The position numbers were made by a program, and so were the translations under genes. A stretch of DNA of 64,000 nucleotides from Cryptomeria japonica (taxonomy: Eukaryota > Streptophyta > Pinopsida > Cupressales > Cupressaceae), in contig NC_081413.1 of assembly GCF_030272615.1 (NCBI RefSeq), forward strand, positions 551,765,136 to 551,829,135. Direction: 5' to 3'. How positions within the stretch are numbered: position 1 is the first letter of the stretch; the number at the start of each line of letters is the position of its first letter. Below, in pieces: positions 12,026 to 24,082 of this stretch. The notes beneath the pieces are model-generated. The model was not told where the DNA came from. It did not search any database and saw only the letters and a list, made by a program, of their open reading frames with translations.

Positions 12026-12899
12026 AGCCAAAAATTTATGACAGAGTCAAAAATTAGGCTTGTGGGAGGCATAATATATATGGAATATAACATGGAATAT
12101 AACATTTCCTCTTCTCTTTTCTCTTTTCTCTTTCTTATACTTTAAGTTATATTCCATATATACTTTCAGGATGTTTGAGAGGGGTTTCAGACCTCTAGGA
12201 GTTGTAATGCAAAATCTAGTTTTTGGAAGATCTTCCAAATTTCAGACTTAGACAAATTTCAGGGCATTTCAAGATCAGGATTGTAAAATTTGTAACCAAG
12301 ATCAGAATTTAGGCTTGTGTAAGCCCACACTAACACTTGATCACTGACTGTGTGCAGGTTCTAATATTTTTTGTGCAGGGGAAGGAGCAAGTTTAGAGGC
12401 TTTAAGTTTCTTTTTTTACTTTTTTTTTCAACAAAAATTGGTTAAAAAGAACTCACTCTCCTTTTTTGCACAAATTAAAATAAACCTCATCATTTCATTT
12501 GGATGCATAAAATGAACTTCATGCCTTCGTTTTTGGTGTTTTAAAAGAAAATTCATCTTTCTTTATTGCATGGTACAAAGAACAACAAAGCAAACCTTTC
12601 ATTCCTGCAAGTTAGGAAAAACACTTCATTTTGGAAGCTGTAAAAAAAGAACCAACAATCTTTACTTTGGCAAAAGTTTTAAAAAGAACCTCACCATCCT
12701 TTGGTGTTTAAAAGGATTCACTTCATTTTGCAAAGTAAAAGAACCTCATCTTCATTTTGTGCAAGGCAAAGAAGGAAAGTTTTCCCCTATCGACTTTAAT
12801 TTTGTTGACCAAAAATCACGATTTACCTTTGTTGACCAGGCTTGTTTTACAAAATTTTTGAAAATACACACTTTGCTATGAAAGGTTAAAAATAACATC

Positions 12900-13620
12900 A
12901 TGCTTGTTGGAGCAACATCTCCAAATAGAAGTTAGCAAATCATTGTCTTGAAGGCTAAAAAGAACAACTTGATTGCCTTGTCTCGAAAGTGGAAGGTATA
13001 TGCTCTCCCCATAACTGGGTGACCAAAAACCCAAACCACTCTTAAGCTTTCTGTACTTCAAGTATTTACATCCTTTAGCAGGCCTGCCTTCCCGAGGGGT
13101 TAAAAAACTCTTAAAGCCATTCTTTGGCCGGTGTGAAGGGAACGACCTAAGTGGGGAACGACTTTGAAGCCAAGTGTTCCAACCCACTATAATCAAAAGT
13201 GGAGGGTGACGAAAGTCCTTTTCAATGGTTGCGCACAACGATTAGCTTTCCCCCAGTATCCTCGAGATACGTAAAGCCTTTGTTCTAAAGGTTGGGAAGC
13301 CTCCTGAGGGAGTTTATCACTGACGGCCGAACGGGAAGCCTGATTACGAACTTTAGCATTAGAAACTTTGAGCTGAGTCAGTCGCCAAACATTGGTAATA
13401 TCATAGTGCAAGGGTGGGGAAGAATCCGCCCACAAGATTACTCACCATATATCTCCCAAGATAACTATTCAATTGTGAAGAAATTCACTTTGAGTTAATT
13501 TCTGGCAAAATGCAAAAAAACGGGCGCCCTCTAGGGGGTGACAAGGCTGTTTGAACTGACGGAGTATCGAGACTAGTGGGCTATGATATTGTCAATGACC
13601 TTTGAATAAAGAGTCTATCT
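12900..13620. other. GC-richer non-coding island inside the LTR element
   Basis: This part of the interior is clearly more GC-rich than its surroundings, with phrases such as GGAACGACCTAAGTGGGGAA, CCCCCAGTATCCTCGAG and GGGCGCCCTCTAGGGGGTG. Overlapping open frames on both strands are short and not protein-like. It may be a structured leader RNA or a relic of a captured sequence. Confidence 0.4.
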
Positions 13621-14505
13621 GATGTGTCTTTTGTTGTAAATCAAACCAGTGATAACATCGAGGATTTGAACACATCCTCAAAAGAATATACACTCAATGT
13701 TTAGCATTAGGATGATCATTGTCTTCATGTGTGCTATGTATTCTTGTCACAAATGCTAAAATATCTTGCAAAGTATCCAACAATCAAACTCAAAAGTCAG
13801 TTCAAACAAGGAAAAATCATAAAGTGGAGAAGATTTCCATATCCAACAAAACATCTTTTGAGATGGCTATCAACATTTCAGCTATCTTTAGGAAAGACTT
13901 TCATCCAACAAGATTAGGGGAATACCAAACCAAGTAATCCTTTCTAGAAAAAAGTTTTCAAACTTCTTGAGTATCCTTTCAGGTCCAAACGCAATCAAAC
14001 GCAATCACAAGAAATCAAATCAAAACACCAGAGAAATCATTTCCAAATCAAACAAGTCAGTCTTAGAACAAAAGTTGTCAAATCCAAAACTAGCTAAAGA
14101 TAAGACTTTATCCTATCAAAATCAGGAATTATCATCACCTTGATCAAAAGGTCCATCATCTAAAGGATTCTATCAAACAACATACCAAGTTTAAACCTTA
14201 AGTTGTCAAATCAAGTTTCTATATCGGGAGACTTTATCCATATCATTTGACACACTTTGTCGTGAGAGGGCATCTAAACCTTCATTTGATAAAAGTAGAC
14301 TTAAGTTTTCAAACAAAGTATCTCAATCCAAACATCGAAGGAAACCAATGATCATTCGTGTATGACCACTCCTCATATTTTGAGATGAACAAGTCTTCAT
14401 CACAAAACTAAGTTAAAGAACAGACAACCTAGTCGTAAGACCCTTACCAAAAGGAGTAAATTTCTCTACATCAAACTATCAAAAACATCAACTTTTATCA
14501 TTCGT

Positions 14506-14769
14506 ATGACCATTCATCATCAAACCGAGAAAAAGGAAACTCAGTCAAAGGAAATGAGTCCTAACATAAATCAAGATCACAATATCATGACTTCCCAATC
14601 TGGTCCCATTTTTTATCAAGATCCCACCTGTCAAGAATTTTATGATGATCCCCTAAAATTTTGGTATTCCATCCCCGATGATCCCCTTTCATCTCAGGAG
14701 CAAGGTCCCATTCAACATCCACCTCCTAAGCAAAATCATGATATCCTTCCATATCCTCCACTATTCTAA
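14506..14769 (+). CDS. short Pro/Asp-rich ORF in the element interior, probably not functional
   Basis: An 87-codon frame has low-complexity Gln, Pro and Asp content (QDPTCQEFYDDPLKFWYSIP). It could be a relic of a gag N-terminus, which in some plant Gypsy elements is Pro/Gln-rich, but there is no zinc knuckle or other marker. Chance is a fair alternative. Confidence 0.25.
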   Translation: MTIHHQTEKKETQSKEMSPNINQDHNIMTSQSGPIFYQDPTCQEFYDDPLKFWYSIPDDPLSSQEQGPIQHPPPKQNHDILPYPPLF

Positions 14770-15004
14770 TTCAAAATCAAGAGAAAAGCACAAACTCAAA
14801 TGATCCTACTCCAAGTCAAGATCAAGATCAAGGAATCTCTTCATCCTCCAAATCTATCTTAGGTCCTTTCATTCCACAATCGAATTCTCCATCCCTTCCA
14901 TCCATCTTGGGTCCTTACTTCCCTCCATCCACAAATCCATCACCTCAAATGATCCATAAGAAAGATCAATGAGGAGCACATCTTTGAAATTCTTTCAATC
15001 CTCT

Positions 15005-15090
15005 ATCTAAACTATCTTCATCATTCTTCCAAACTATCTTCTATCATTCTTCTAAACTATCTTCATCATTCTTCCAAACTATCTTCTATC
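15005..15090 (+). repeat. 22-23 bp tandem repeat
   Basis: Four copies of an AAACTATCTTC-ATCATTCTTC unit run head to tail just before the 49-bp array. Confidence 0.75.
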
Positions 15091-15275
15091 ATGTCTTATA
15101 CAGGTGGTATCCTTCTTGAAACCAGATGCTTGATCATCCATATCTTATACAGGTGGTATCCTTCTTGAAACCAGATGCTCAATCATCCATATCTTATACA
15201 GGTAGTATCATTTATTGAAACCAGATGCTCGATCATCCATGTCTTATACAGGAGGTGTCATACCTGAAACAAGAC
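15091..15275 (+). repeat. 49-bp tandem repeat, four copies
   Basis: Units contain TCTTATACAGGTGGTATC, then GAAACCAGATGCTCGATCATCC. Successive CAGGTGG starts at 15101, 15150, 15199 and 15249 give periods of 49, 49 and 50 bp. The last unit is the most diverged. Confidence 0.85.
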
Positions 15276-15544
15276 TTGCTCTCATTCCAATCAATCTAAT
15301 CAATCTTATCAAACCCATGCATGCCATCACTATCTACTCTTCTATCTTTCAAACAACATTCTTCTTTTTTCGAGAGATCATTCATGCTTTGTGTGCACGA
15401 ACGATCTCCCGAGGGGGCATTATCATATCAAATCTCAAAACAAATCCAATATCAGTTTCCACATCAACAAAAAGATATCAAAATCAAACTCACATCAACA
15501 ACATGAAACAAATTTGCTCATCTACATCAAGTTCAAAAACCTAT

Positions 15545-15725
15545 CATTTCATATCAACTTGTAACACAACTCAAGTTTTCAAAAACCATATCAAAACTTG
15601 TAAAACAACTCAAGTACCAAAATCACATAAACTTGTAAAACAATTCAAGTTTTCCCACCCATATCAGCTTGTAAAACAACTCAAGTTTCCAACCCATATC
15701 GGCTTGTAAAACAACTCAGGCTTTC
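15545..15725 (+). repeat. about 36-bp tandem repeat, five copies
   Basis: The unit is ACTTGTAAAACAACTCAAG followed by a variable TTTCCAACCCATATC part. Confidence 0.8.
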
Positions 15726-15884
15726 ATACACATTGAACTTGAAACAGACAACGCAAATACATCATTTTCTGATCAAAACAACAGCTTGATAATCTATACA
15801 TAACTTGAAATATCTCACATCAAAACAAGTTATACCGACACTCATATTGGACAACTACATAAAATCATGACAGCACGACACAAA

Positions 15885-16015
15885 TATCGAATCTGGGGCA
15901 TCACACATCAAATATCGAATCTGGGGCATCACCATCAAAATATCGAATCTGAGGCATCACACATCAAATCAAATCTGGTATCACACATCAAATCAAATTT
16001 GGGGCACAACTTACA
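15885..16015 (+). repeat. about 27-bp tandem repeat, four to five copies
   Basis: Units read AATATCGAATCTGGGGCATC plus ACACATCA. The last two are shortened and read AATCAAATCTGG. Confidence 0.8.
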
Positions 16016-16108
16016 AATCATAAGAGCGACACAACAAAAATTGCATTTAATCATAAATCATGATAGGACATCATTTTCTTTGAAATAACATGTGCACACA
16101 CGTCACTT

Positions 16109-16123
16109 CAAAGAGGAGCAAAA
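16109..16123 (+). other. polypurine tract
   Basis: CAAAGAGGAGCAAAA directly precedes the 3' LTR, as expected for the plus-strand priming site. Confidence 0.75.
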
Positions 16124-17593
16124 TGTAGACGTATAAAAATGACCATATTTCTAAATGAATATTTTATGTTCATTTCCCTATTTAATTAAATCCAATTTAA
16201 TTAAATTATCCACATTCTTCTATTTTATTGAATAAATTATTCAATTTATTTAAATAAAATTCACTATAACCATTTAATGAATAAATCATTTTATTCAATT
16301 AAATCCCCCTAGCCACTTTTAATTAAATTCAAATTTAATTAAATAGTTATCCTAAATTGAATAAATCACATTTATTTAATTATAACCAAATTGAATTAAA
16401 TCATTTAATTCAATTAAATCCTATTATCCCCCCATCCACTTGCAAAATCCCAAACCCCTTCCTAATCCCTTCTAGAATCTTCTAATCGATTCTAATTAAC
16501 ATAACCCCCCTCTAAACTTTGTCACATCCCTAAGCAAAGGGAGGTCACTTCTCAAAATGGCCCAAAGTCTTGGATAACCATTGAAGGTTTTCAACCTTCA
16601 ACCACCGAAACCCTTAAAGTCTTTGAAAACCATTGAAGGCTTCCAACTTTCAACCACTTAATCCCCAAAGTCTCCAATAACCATTAATGGTTAATTCAAA
16701 CTCTCCCACATGGTTAAAACATTTGTTTTGACTCAACCTCTACCCAACCCAAAGGTCTTATCAGGCCATTAATGCTTTGACCATGATTATCTCTTAATCA
16801 TTTGCACAAAGGTTTATCCTTGGATTAAATCTTAATCCATTGGATAAACCTAATTTAGACTTGACTCTTAGCCTTTAGATAACCATGAGGTCTTCTCAGG
16901 CCTTTAATGCCTCCAACCTCTTCTCTCAACCCAATCCTATGTTGACACTTGTCACCATTTTATTGGTGCAAATTGTGCACATGGATCCCCAACTTTCAAG
17001 CTTGGCCCTTGATTAAAATTTTCAATCTTGACCATCCATTGCCCTGTTTGTGCTATAAATAGAGCTCTCATTCCTCCATTCTTAACAATCATCTTTCAAA
17101 TTTGAAGCATTACACTTATGCTCAAATTCTTTCAAGCTTTCTCATTTCATATATGCTCATCATTTAGCCTCTCTTTAAATCAGAAATTAGACTAAATATG
17201 CATGTTTAGAATAAGTTCTTTATCATTTTAGCTTAATCATAGATTAAATATATCATGCTAGGATAGTATTCATACTAATCTTGTCATCTTATCATTTAGA
17301 TTATTGCATTTAGCATCATACATAGCTTCACATCCATTTCATACTAAATTTAGCAAAAGCATCTCTCGTTCTCATATTTGCCATCCCTAAACCATTTTGC
17401 TCAGTGATCTAAGAGCAAAAATGTTGGTTTGAGGGACATTGTGAGATAGAGAACCATGGGACCCTCCTTGGGAAGCTGAGTAATACTACGTTACTCCATA
17501 GCTTGCATCAAGAAGTCCTGTGTGTGTGTGTGGACAAGTTTTTAACAATATTTTCACATATTAAGTTTTATTCGCCCACTTTTCCCGCATACA
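16124..17593 (+). repeat. 3' LTR of the non-autonomous element
   Basis: The LTR is 1,470 bp, TGTAGAC to GCATACA, followed by target duplication GGTAG (17594-17598). It has the same TATA box and GT run as the 5' LTR. Confidence 0.95.
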
Positions 17594-17980
17594 GGTAGTT
17601 ACCGGATAAGTTATAAAACATCTTGTCATGGTAAATAGGAGAAAGTGTCAGCTGACACTATGTTAGAAGTGGCTCACTATTGTAGGTGCATCGAGTGCCT
17701 TCGATGGTCATTTTGTAGCCAATATTTTAAGTTTAAAGATGTCATTTTCATCTACATGTATTGATGAGGGATGGTGGACATTACAATTTGTAAAGAACCA
17801 ATGCTTCTTACACACTGCTGCCAATTTTTTAACACAATGTTTGTTAAGTATTGATGTATTCAAATACAAATTTTCTGTCACATGAAGTATTGATCTATAG
17901 TTGTTAGTTTTGTCTTTTCTGTAGTTTAATATTTCTTCAATCTCTTTGTTAGCTTCAAACTGTTATGCAAAATCATTATA
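17594..17980. other. non-coding spacer
   Basis: The first 5 bp are the right target duplication. Otherwise AT-rich sequence with no ORF or repeat seen. Confidence 0.5.
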
Positions 17981-17983
17981 CAG

Positions 17984-18761
17984 ATTGACTAACACGCGTG
18001 TTAGTCGCGCATTTTACACCGTCGATTTTGCAATAAACGACTGTGATTGACTAACCTGTTGGACATGTCTATTCTAGCTCCAAAATGACAGTATGGATCC
18101 AGAATAGCTTTAGCCTTAAATGTTTAGTTTATCGATATAACTTACACCGATATCCCCGTAGGTGGTTTTATCTTAATTGGGGGTCGGAGTAGCCTTTTTC
18201 TATTCCTCCCGAAGTCCCCATGAGTCTCCGATGCACTTTTATACTTTATGCTTTCGAGTCCGTTTTATCAGTATAGGTAATATTGATGGTGTCGCCTTCC
18301 GATTCTCCGTGACATCATGGATCAGTATAACTATTTTTACCCTATCCCGATCTGGATGAAATGTGCACGCCTTTTATCCTTTCGTCCATCCGATAAGCGA
18401 AGCTACCCCGATGACCGTAAATGATTTCATCGGGTCATCGGGATGACGTCAAAGCTGCTAATCCAAGCTTCGTTAAGCTCTAAAACGTGAGTACAGATTG
18501 AGTAACACGCGTGTTAGTGGTCTATTTTACACCATCCATTTTGCAACCAACATTCTACGATTGACTAACCTGTCGCTAACGCGCGGCTATGATTGACTAA
18601 CCTATCACTAACATGGTGTACGAAAGGTTTGTTTTGGAGCTAGAATAGCTTCAGCCCAATGGGCATTTCATACAGTGTCTTAGCGATGGGTTAGTCAATC
18701 GCAACCACTAACTGCAGAATCGACGGTGTAAAATGCGCGACTAACACGCGTGTTAGTCAAT
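17984..18761. repeat. inverted-repeat element with palindromic ends
   Basis: Ends of about 75-80 bp are inverted copies of each other. Each starts with the perfect palindrome GACTAACACGCGTGTTAGTC (17987-18006 and 18739-18758) followed by GCGCATTTTACACCGTCGAT in matching orientation. The interior (18110-18470) is ATCGG-type repeat plus a third palindrome copy near 18500. No transposase is inside and no clear target duplication was seen. It could be a MITE-like DNA element or two end regions of larger elements. Confidence 0.6.
18120..18470 (+). repeat. ATCGG-rich dispersed repeat, copy 2 (partial)
   Basis: It shares the word order of copy 1 at 8275-9000 (CATCGGGG, CTATTCCTCCCGAAGTC, GATGCACTTTTATAC, ATCAGTATAGGTAAT) but is shorter. 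Confidence 0.65.
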
Positions 18762-18990
18762 ACTGACTAGGTATCGGTATAGCAGACTGAGACCACTCCC
18801 GATAGCTGAAACATAGTCTGATATGTCCAGGTCATTGGCAGAGGTTGTGCTGATAGAGCTCGTAGAGTTTCTTCACACTGTTTCATCTATCAGATTTAAG
18901 CCAATGAGTATGAACAAAGGTCAAGTGAATTGGAGGCATATTTCAAATGGCTATGGCTATTGTAGCTCCAAAACAGACCTGTCATATAGC
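18640..18990 (+). repeat. direct repeat, left copy
   Basis: The left copy of a roughly 350-bp direct repeat whose right copy is 20060-20410. Shared sequence includes GTTAGTCAATC, TAGGTATCGGTATAG, GCTGAAACATA, AAAGGTCAAGTGAATTGGAG and GGCTATTGTAGCTCCAAAAC. The offset is about 1.42 kb. Confidence 0.8.
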
Positions 18991-19139
18991 TTAACTCTCC
19001 CCGATGCATTCGCCTTCGGTTTTATTTTACTTAACCCATCGGGTATCAACATAGTTGATTTTATGTCCCTCCAATGCCCCAATCATCTCAATATACCAAT
19101 CCGCATTCTGACTAAGTCCTCTGCGTTATCAATATAAAT

Positions 19140-19930
19140 CACCCCGAAGAACTCCTAGCAACTCTCCATCCCCCTTAATAGTCCTATTGGGACTCGGCAT
19201 AGCATAAAATTTCTTCTTCTGATATCTCGATGAGTCCTCACTTAATGTTTACTTTATCAGTATAATTTACACCGATATCCCTGCAAGCGCTTTTATCTTC
19301 ATCGGGGGTGAGAATAGTCTGTTTCTATTCCTCTCGAAGTCCCGATGACTCTTCGATGCACTTTTATGCTTTATGCTTCCGATTTTGTTTTATCGGTATA
19401 GGTAATACCAATGGTTCTGCCTTTCGATTCTCCATGTCATCGGGGATCGATCTAACTATTTTTTCACTATCTTGATATGGTCTTTTTCTCCGATGGGCCT
19501 GCCTTCGGTTCCCTTCATTCATCAGGTATCGGGATAGACTTTTCTTATTAATTTCGATCTCTCGATGCTATAACTCCATGATCTACATTGCCTTATCGTT
19601 ACAAGTTACACCTTTTGCCTCATCGAAAAAAGCTATCCCGATGGTATGAATTTTTCAAGAGCGCGCACCATGCTAAGTTTTTTTTAAGTGCCTCAATGAA
19701 TCCACCCTCTGATTTATCAGTACATGTTATGCCGATAATCCATCTTTTGCTTGCCACTGTTGTTTCATCGAGACTACTTATGCCGATAATTAAAATTTTA
19801 CAATTTTGAACAAATGAGCCATCCACCTTGAATATTAGTGTTCCCAACTATCCCACAGGGTCTGATACATACTAGAAAACAATCTCCCCGATGATGTATG
19901 TTATCCTGATGAGTCTTCTTCCTTTCTTAA
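19140..19930 (+). repeat. ATCGG-rich dispersed repeat, copy 3
   Basis: This is the longest match to copy 1, colinear from ATAGCATAAAATTTCTTCTT to GATGGTATGAA. It lies between the two arms of the 18640/20060 direct repeat. Confidence 0.65.
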
Positions 19931-20059
19931 ATGGAACTACTTTATTGGAGAAAGTCTTTCTGAAAGAGTAACCTTCTTTATTTGGTGCATCGGGTATCAG
20001 GGTAACATAAATTAGGACCTCTCGACAATGTACGCATGTTAGTCAATCCGTAGTGACAT

Positions 20060-20410
20060 TTTTGAGCCAGATTAGATGTGTAATGGACCTTTCGTACAAC
20101 GTTTTAGTGACAGGTTAGTCAATCACAACCACTAATTGCAAAATCGACGGTATAAAACACGCGAATAACACGTGTGTTAGTCAAGACTCATCAGGTATCG
20201 GTATAGTAGACTGAGACCGCTCCCGATAGCTGAAACATACTCCGATATGTCGAGGTCATCGGCAGAGGTTGTGCCAATAGAGCTCGCAGATTTTCTTCAC
20301 ACTGTTTCATTAGTCAGATTTAAACCGATGAGTATGAACAAAGGTCAAGTGAATTGGAGGCATATTTCAAATGGCCTCGGCTATTGTAGCTCCAAAACAG
20401 ATCTGTCGAA
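20060..20410 (+). repeat. direct repeat, right copy
   Basis: Matches 18640-18990. It ends about 345 bp before the transposase start, so one of the two copies could mark the left end region of the MULE. Confidence 0.8.
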
Positions 20411-21743
20411 CACTCAACATATCACTCAACATTCCCTTCAATATGTTGAAGTGATGCTTTTTCATGAAGATACTACAACATATCACCTGTACATACAATC
20501 CACCAGTAAATGCTCTTATGATGATACTAAAAGTGTCCATATATAGCACAAAACTATTTTGTAAAAATATGTGCTAACAGGATGAAGGTCTAACAGTAAA
20601 GTAGCTTTGGTCATTTGTGTGAAGCGACCAATATCATGGCAAACACATTTGACATCAACCAATATCTCAAAACAGTATCACACTCAAGATATCATCACTA
20701 TGGCTGTTTACTGTTTATGACATCTCTTTCTTTCTCCGATATGTGCAGGACTAGAATGGGAAAACACCAGAAATGGCATGACTTTATGGTATTGGAAGTT
20801 CAAGATGGTGGTGAAGGTTTGTGTCATTTCTGTTCAAGGGATATTCAGTGGATGCCAATCTGTGTTAAAAATGATTCAAAGATAGACCTATGTGCAGCAA
20901 TTCCACTGGGTAGATTGGATACATTCATCAGAGGGGAATCATTGCACGAAGGTGTTGAAACCCAATTCCTCCGAAAGCAGCACACTGAGCATGATAGTGT
21001 TGTGCACAACATGCATACAACAAAGATGTATAGCCAGTTTGTAGACACATTCTTTCCTATTCTTTGTCTATGTTTAATGACATTATGATTGTTGTTGATA
21101 ATAGGAGAGTTGTTTTTGAAGGTATTGTTGTTCATATGGACCAGAAGACAATAGGAAGAAGTTGCCAAATAAGAAGTGTGCATGGACATATCAGAAAAAA
21201 AGAGGTTGTACATGCCACTTCATTGTTAAGGTGTAATATGGTAGGCCAGATGTGGCCATCTTGATATTGAAGCAACCGTTGCATGTAGACAAGAATGGTT
21301 AAGCTTGTCATGGCATCGATGATACCAGCAATGAGCTGCGCTCTCAATTTGCACCAAACCTTTCCGATGAATGCAAAACATATATAGAGAGGTTGTTGCT
21401 GGTGGATGTAAGCGTTGATGCTATTGTGGACAGACATCTTGATGATCCCATTTTTCATGACATGTTGAAGAAGAGAGATTCATTCGTGGCACGCAAGGAT
21501 GTTATCAACGTGGCGACGAGAATTGGTTCTATTCAATCACGAAAGCATGTGCACAATGCCACTAGCATCTTAGAATGGAAAAAATAGGGTGAGGCAAATT
21601 TCTTTTTTTTCCAATAGCCACAAGGTGCCAACAGACCTTTTATTATGGGAACACAAATGGCTTGGATGCTTGACATGATGGTATGATTTTCGCATGACTC
21701 AATCATCTCAATGGATTCGACATTCGTAACAAACAAATATGGG

Positions 21744-21829
21744 GTAAGTCTCTTTGAACTTAACCTGTTTTCATGCAGCCCATTTGATTTGTGGATGGTC
21801 ATGATCTTCCTGTTTGTTGTTTAAAATAG
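21744..21829 (+). other. MULE transposase intron
   Basis: The donor GGG|GTAAGT and acceptor AAATAG|TAT join KYG to YQLYLCLIF in frame, the continuous wording expected of MULE transposases. The length is 86 bp. Confidence 0.8.
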
Positions 21830-22850
21830 TATCAATTGTATTTGTGTCTCATCTTCGATGAGCAACAATCGGGGGTGCCTGTTGCATGGGCTTTGACATC
21901 AAGGAACAAGATCGAGGATATCTAGGTGTGGTTGATGGAGTTGCGAAGACGCGGAAAGGGAAAGAGGTATGATTGGAGGATCAATGCATTTATCATGGAT
22001 GATGTGAGTGTAGAGATTCAAGCGATAGAGTAAATGCAAGAGTGGTATTTTGTCTACATGAAATCAAACATTATGATACGTTGCTCTACATTTTATTTCA
22101 AATGACCATGCTCTCGGCTCAGCCCAATTAAACGTTTTGTTCATAACATAACTATTTTTGAATGTCATGTCATACTTTGTATTTGGCACGTGCGTTGAGC
22201 GTGGTTGAAGAATGTGTACAAGTATGCAACAAAGGAAAGAGCAATGGACATTTTTCACCATCTAGGGGTGATAATAATGGCAATGCATGAAAGTGAAGAG
22301 AGCACTGTGGAAGAGCTACACACTTTCTTTGCCGAATTTAGTGATCAGCCATGTTTTCTAGAGTACTTCTACAACACATGGTGTCAAGGAGAAGGCCGTA
22401 TCGATGAGTTCGACATTACATTTGAGTGGTGGCTTTATGACTTGTTACCCATTTTGGTTGTCGTTTGGTAGTTGACATCCTACTCCTATTTTTTATTTCT
22501 TTATTTCAATTTTGTTTTTCTTTGGCCAGCTATGTGGGCAAAAAACTTCAAGAATTTCGCTCATGCTAACCAGGACACAAATAATGTCATTGAATCATAC
22601 CATGGTAAATTGAAGTCACTGCACCTAAGAGATGATAAAAAGACATGCTCGAGGAGGATGGACAATTTGTATTTTATACTTGTGTATAAAGTGGAACCAT
22701 TATACCAGCATAAGCGAGAATTGCAACATTTTGGATTTATCAAAAACTACAGGTTGACACATTTGCAAACTAGTATGGAGAGGGCAAAGGCAATTCCTGA
22801 TGCCGATTGTGTTCTAGATGACACTACTTCAAGTTGGTACTGGGTGAAAA

Positions 22851-24082
22851 TGATGAATACTAAGAGGGGGGGTGAATTAGTATACCAAAAAATACTGAAC
22901 TTAAACTCTTAAACAATTTAATAGTTAATCGGTATAATAGATTTACTAACAAACCGGTTAAGACAAAAGCAAACCAAACAACAAATAAAGCATTCACCCA
23001 CAAGAGCACAATCACCATAACACAAGAGTTTTTGACGTGGAAATCCAAATGGGAAAAACCACGGTGAGCAGAAACTCACAAGTAACTATCTACAGAATAG
23101 AAACCAGACCCGTTAAGGTTAGACCAATCAAGGTCATACAATGTTCTTCACTAGAACAGATCCTGTCAGGAATCTAGATCTCTATTAGGAGATAAGTCCT
23201 GTTAAAGACTACCTTGTGAGAGGATTTCAGATTCACAGTTGTGAACCATCTTGTTAGAGGATTTACAAAGGCTTTTCTAGGCCTACCCAGTTAAGGGTTT
23301 GAAACTTGTCGAAGATGTGAGTAATCAACAAGTGAGTGATCTAGATACTAGCACAGTATGCTTGGTTAGATCCTTGATAGCTCATTGTTAATGCACATTT
23401 AGCATTACTTCAGTCTTCAATATCTCCACACTCTGTTTCTTCACATAGACCTAATCTTCTCTTCTATAATCGCACATACAAAACCCTCATGTACTAAAAA
23501 GCCTAGACATGATGTCCTTATAAAGGAGTCTGATTTCATGTCGGTCCAATAGGATTACATTACAAGTTCCTAGGTTCAGTGCATCTAGACACATTTGGTA
23601 ACACGACACAAAATCACCACCAAAGTGTCGGTGGCTGATAACTCATCACAAAAATACCAGTTGGTAACTCATCACAGAGTAATACCGGTTCATTACCGAT
23701 TACCGGTTCATAAGTATTACCATTTGCCGGTTGTCAAAATGAAGACTAGAAAAATGTTAACTACCGCTTTGTTCCTTCGTACCACTTTGGGTTCCTCGAA
23801 CTGCTTGAGGTCTCCATACCACTTTGGGTTCCTTGAACCGCTTGAGGTCTCCATACTGCTTTGGGTTACTCGAACAACTTGAGGTCTCCATACCGCTTTG
23901 GCTCTTCAGTCAGTTTGTGACCGGTAAACACCTTCTGCAAAACACCAATAGTCTAAAGACTATAATACATAATACCTATTGGAACAATTACCGGTTGAGC
24001 ATAACTCATACATAAAGAAAGTGATCACAAAATAAGTGTGTGTCCATCAATGACAATCACAACATCATCAAAAATGCCAATA
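22851..24082 (-). repeat. solo copia-type LTR inside the MULE transposase
   Basis: The plus strand runs TGATGAATACTAAGAGG to TGCCAATA, so the sense strand is minus. A perfect target duplication, GAAAA, flanks it (22846-22850 and 24083-24087). It carries the reversed GTGGTTTTTCCC box (about 23035-23065) and the spaced GTTARGGAT-like motifs (23100-23310) of the other copia-type LTRs here. No interior remains, so it is the product of LTR-LTR recombination. Removing LTR plus one duplication (1,237 bp) puts WYWVK in frame with the downstream SQSLCNWYVV reading. Confidence 0.92.

Larger units (their letters stand above)
9913..17593 (+). mobile_element. complete non-autonomous LTR retrotransposon (LARD-like, Gypsy/Tat-type signals)
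   Basis: Two near-identical LTRs (9913-11383 and 16124-17593) begin TGTAGAC and end GCATACA. They are flanked by a perfect 5-bp target duplication, GGTAG (9908-9912 and 17594-17598). A primer-binding site, TGGCGCCCACCGTGGGGC, lies 4 bp inside the left LTR, and a purine tract precedes the right LTR. The 4.7 kb interior has no protease, RT, integrase or recognisable gag. I count about a dozen differences between the LTRs over 1.47 kb, so the insertion is recent. It must have moved using proteins from another element. The PBS type is the one commonly seen in Tat-lineage Gypsy elements; lineage is inferred from that alone. Confidence 0.93.

Noticed and set aside
12570-13238. ORFs on both strands within the LTR element interior
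   Set aside because: Lys/Phe- or Arg/Pro-rich, no gag or pol motif, and they overlap each other.
21132-21458. Minus-strand ORF of 108 codons
   Set aside because: Shadow of the MULE transposase N-terminal exon, whose plus-strand reading has the expected motifs.
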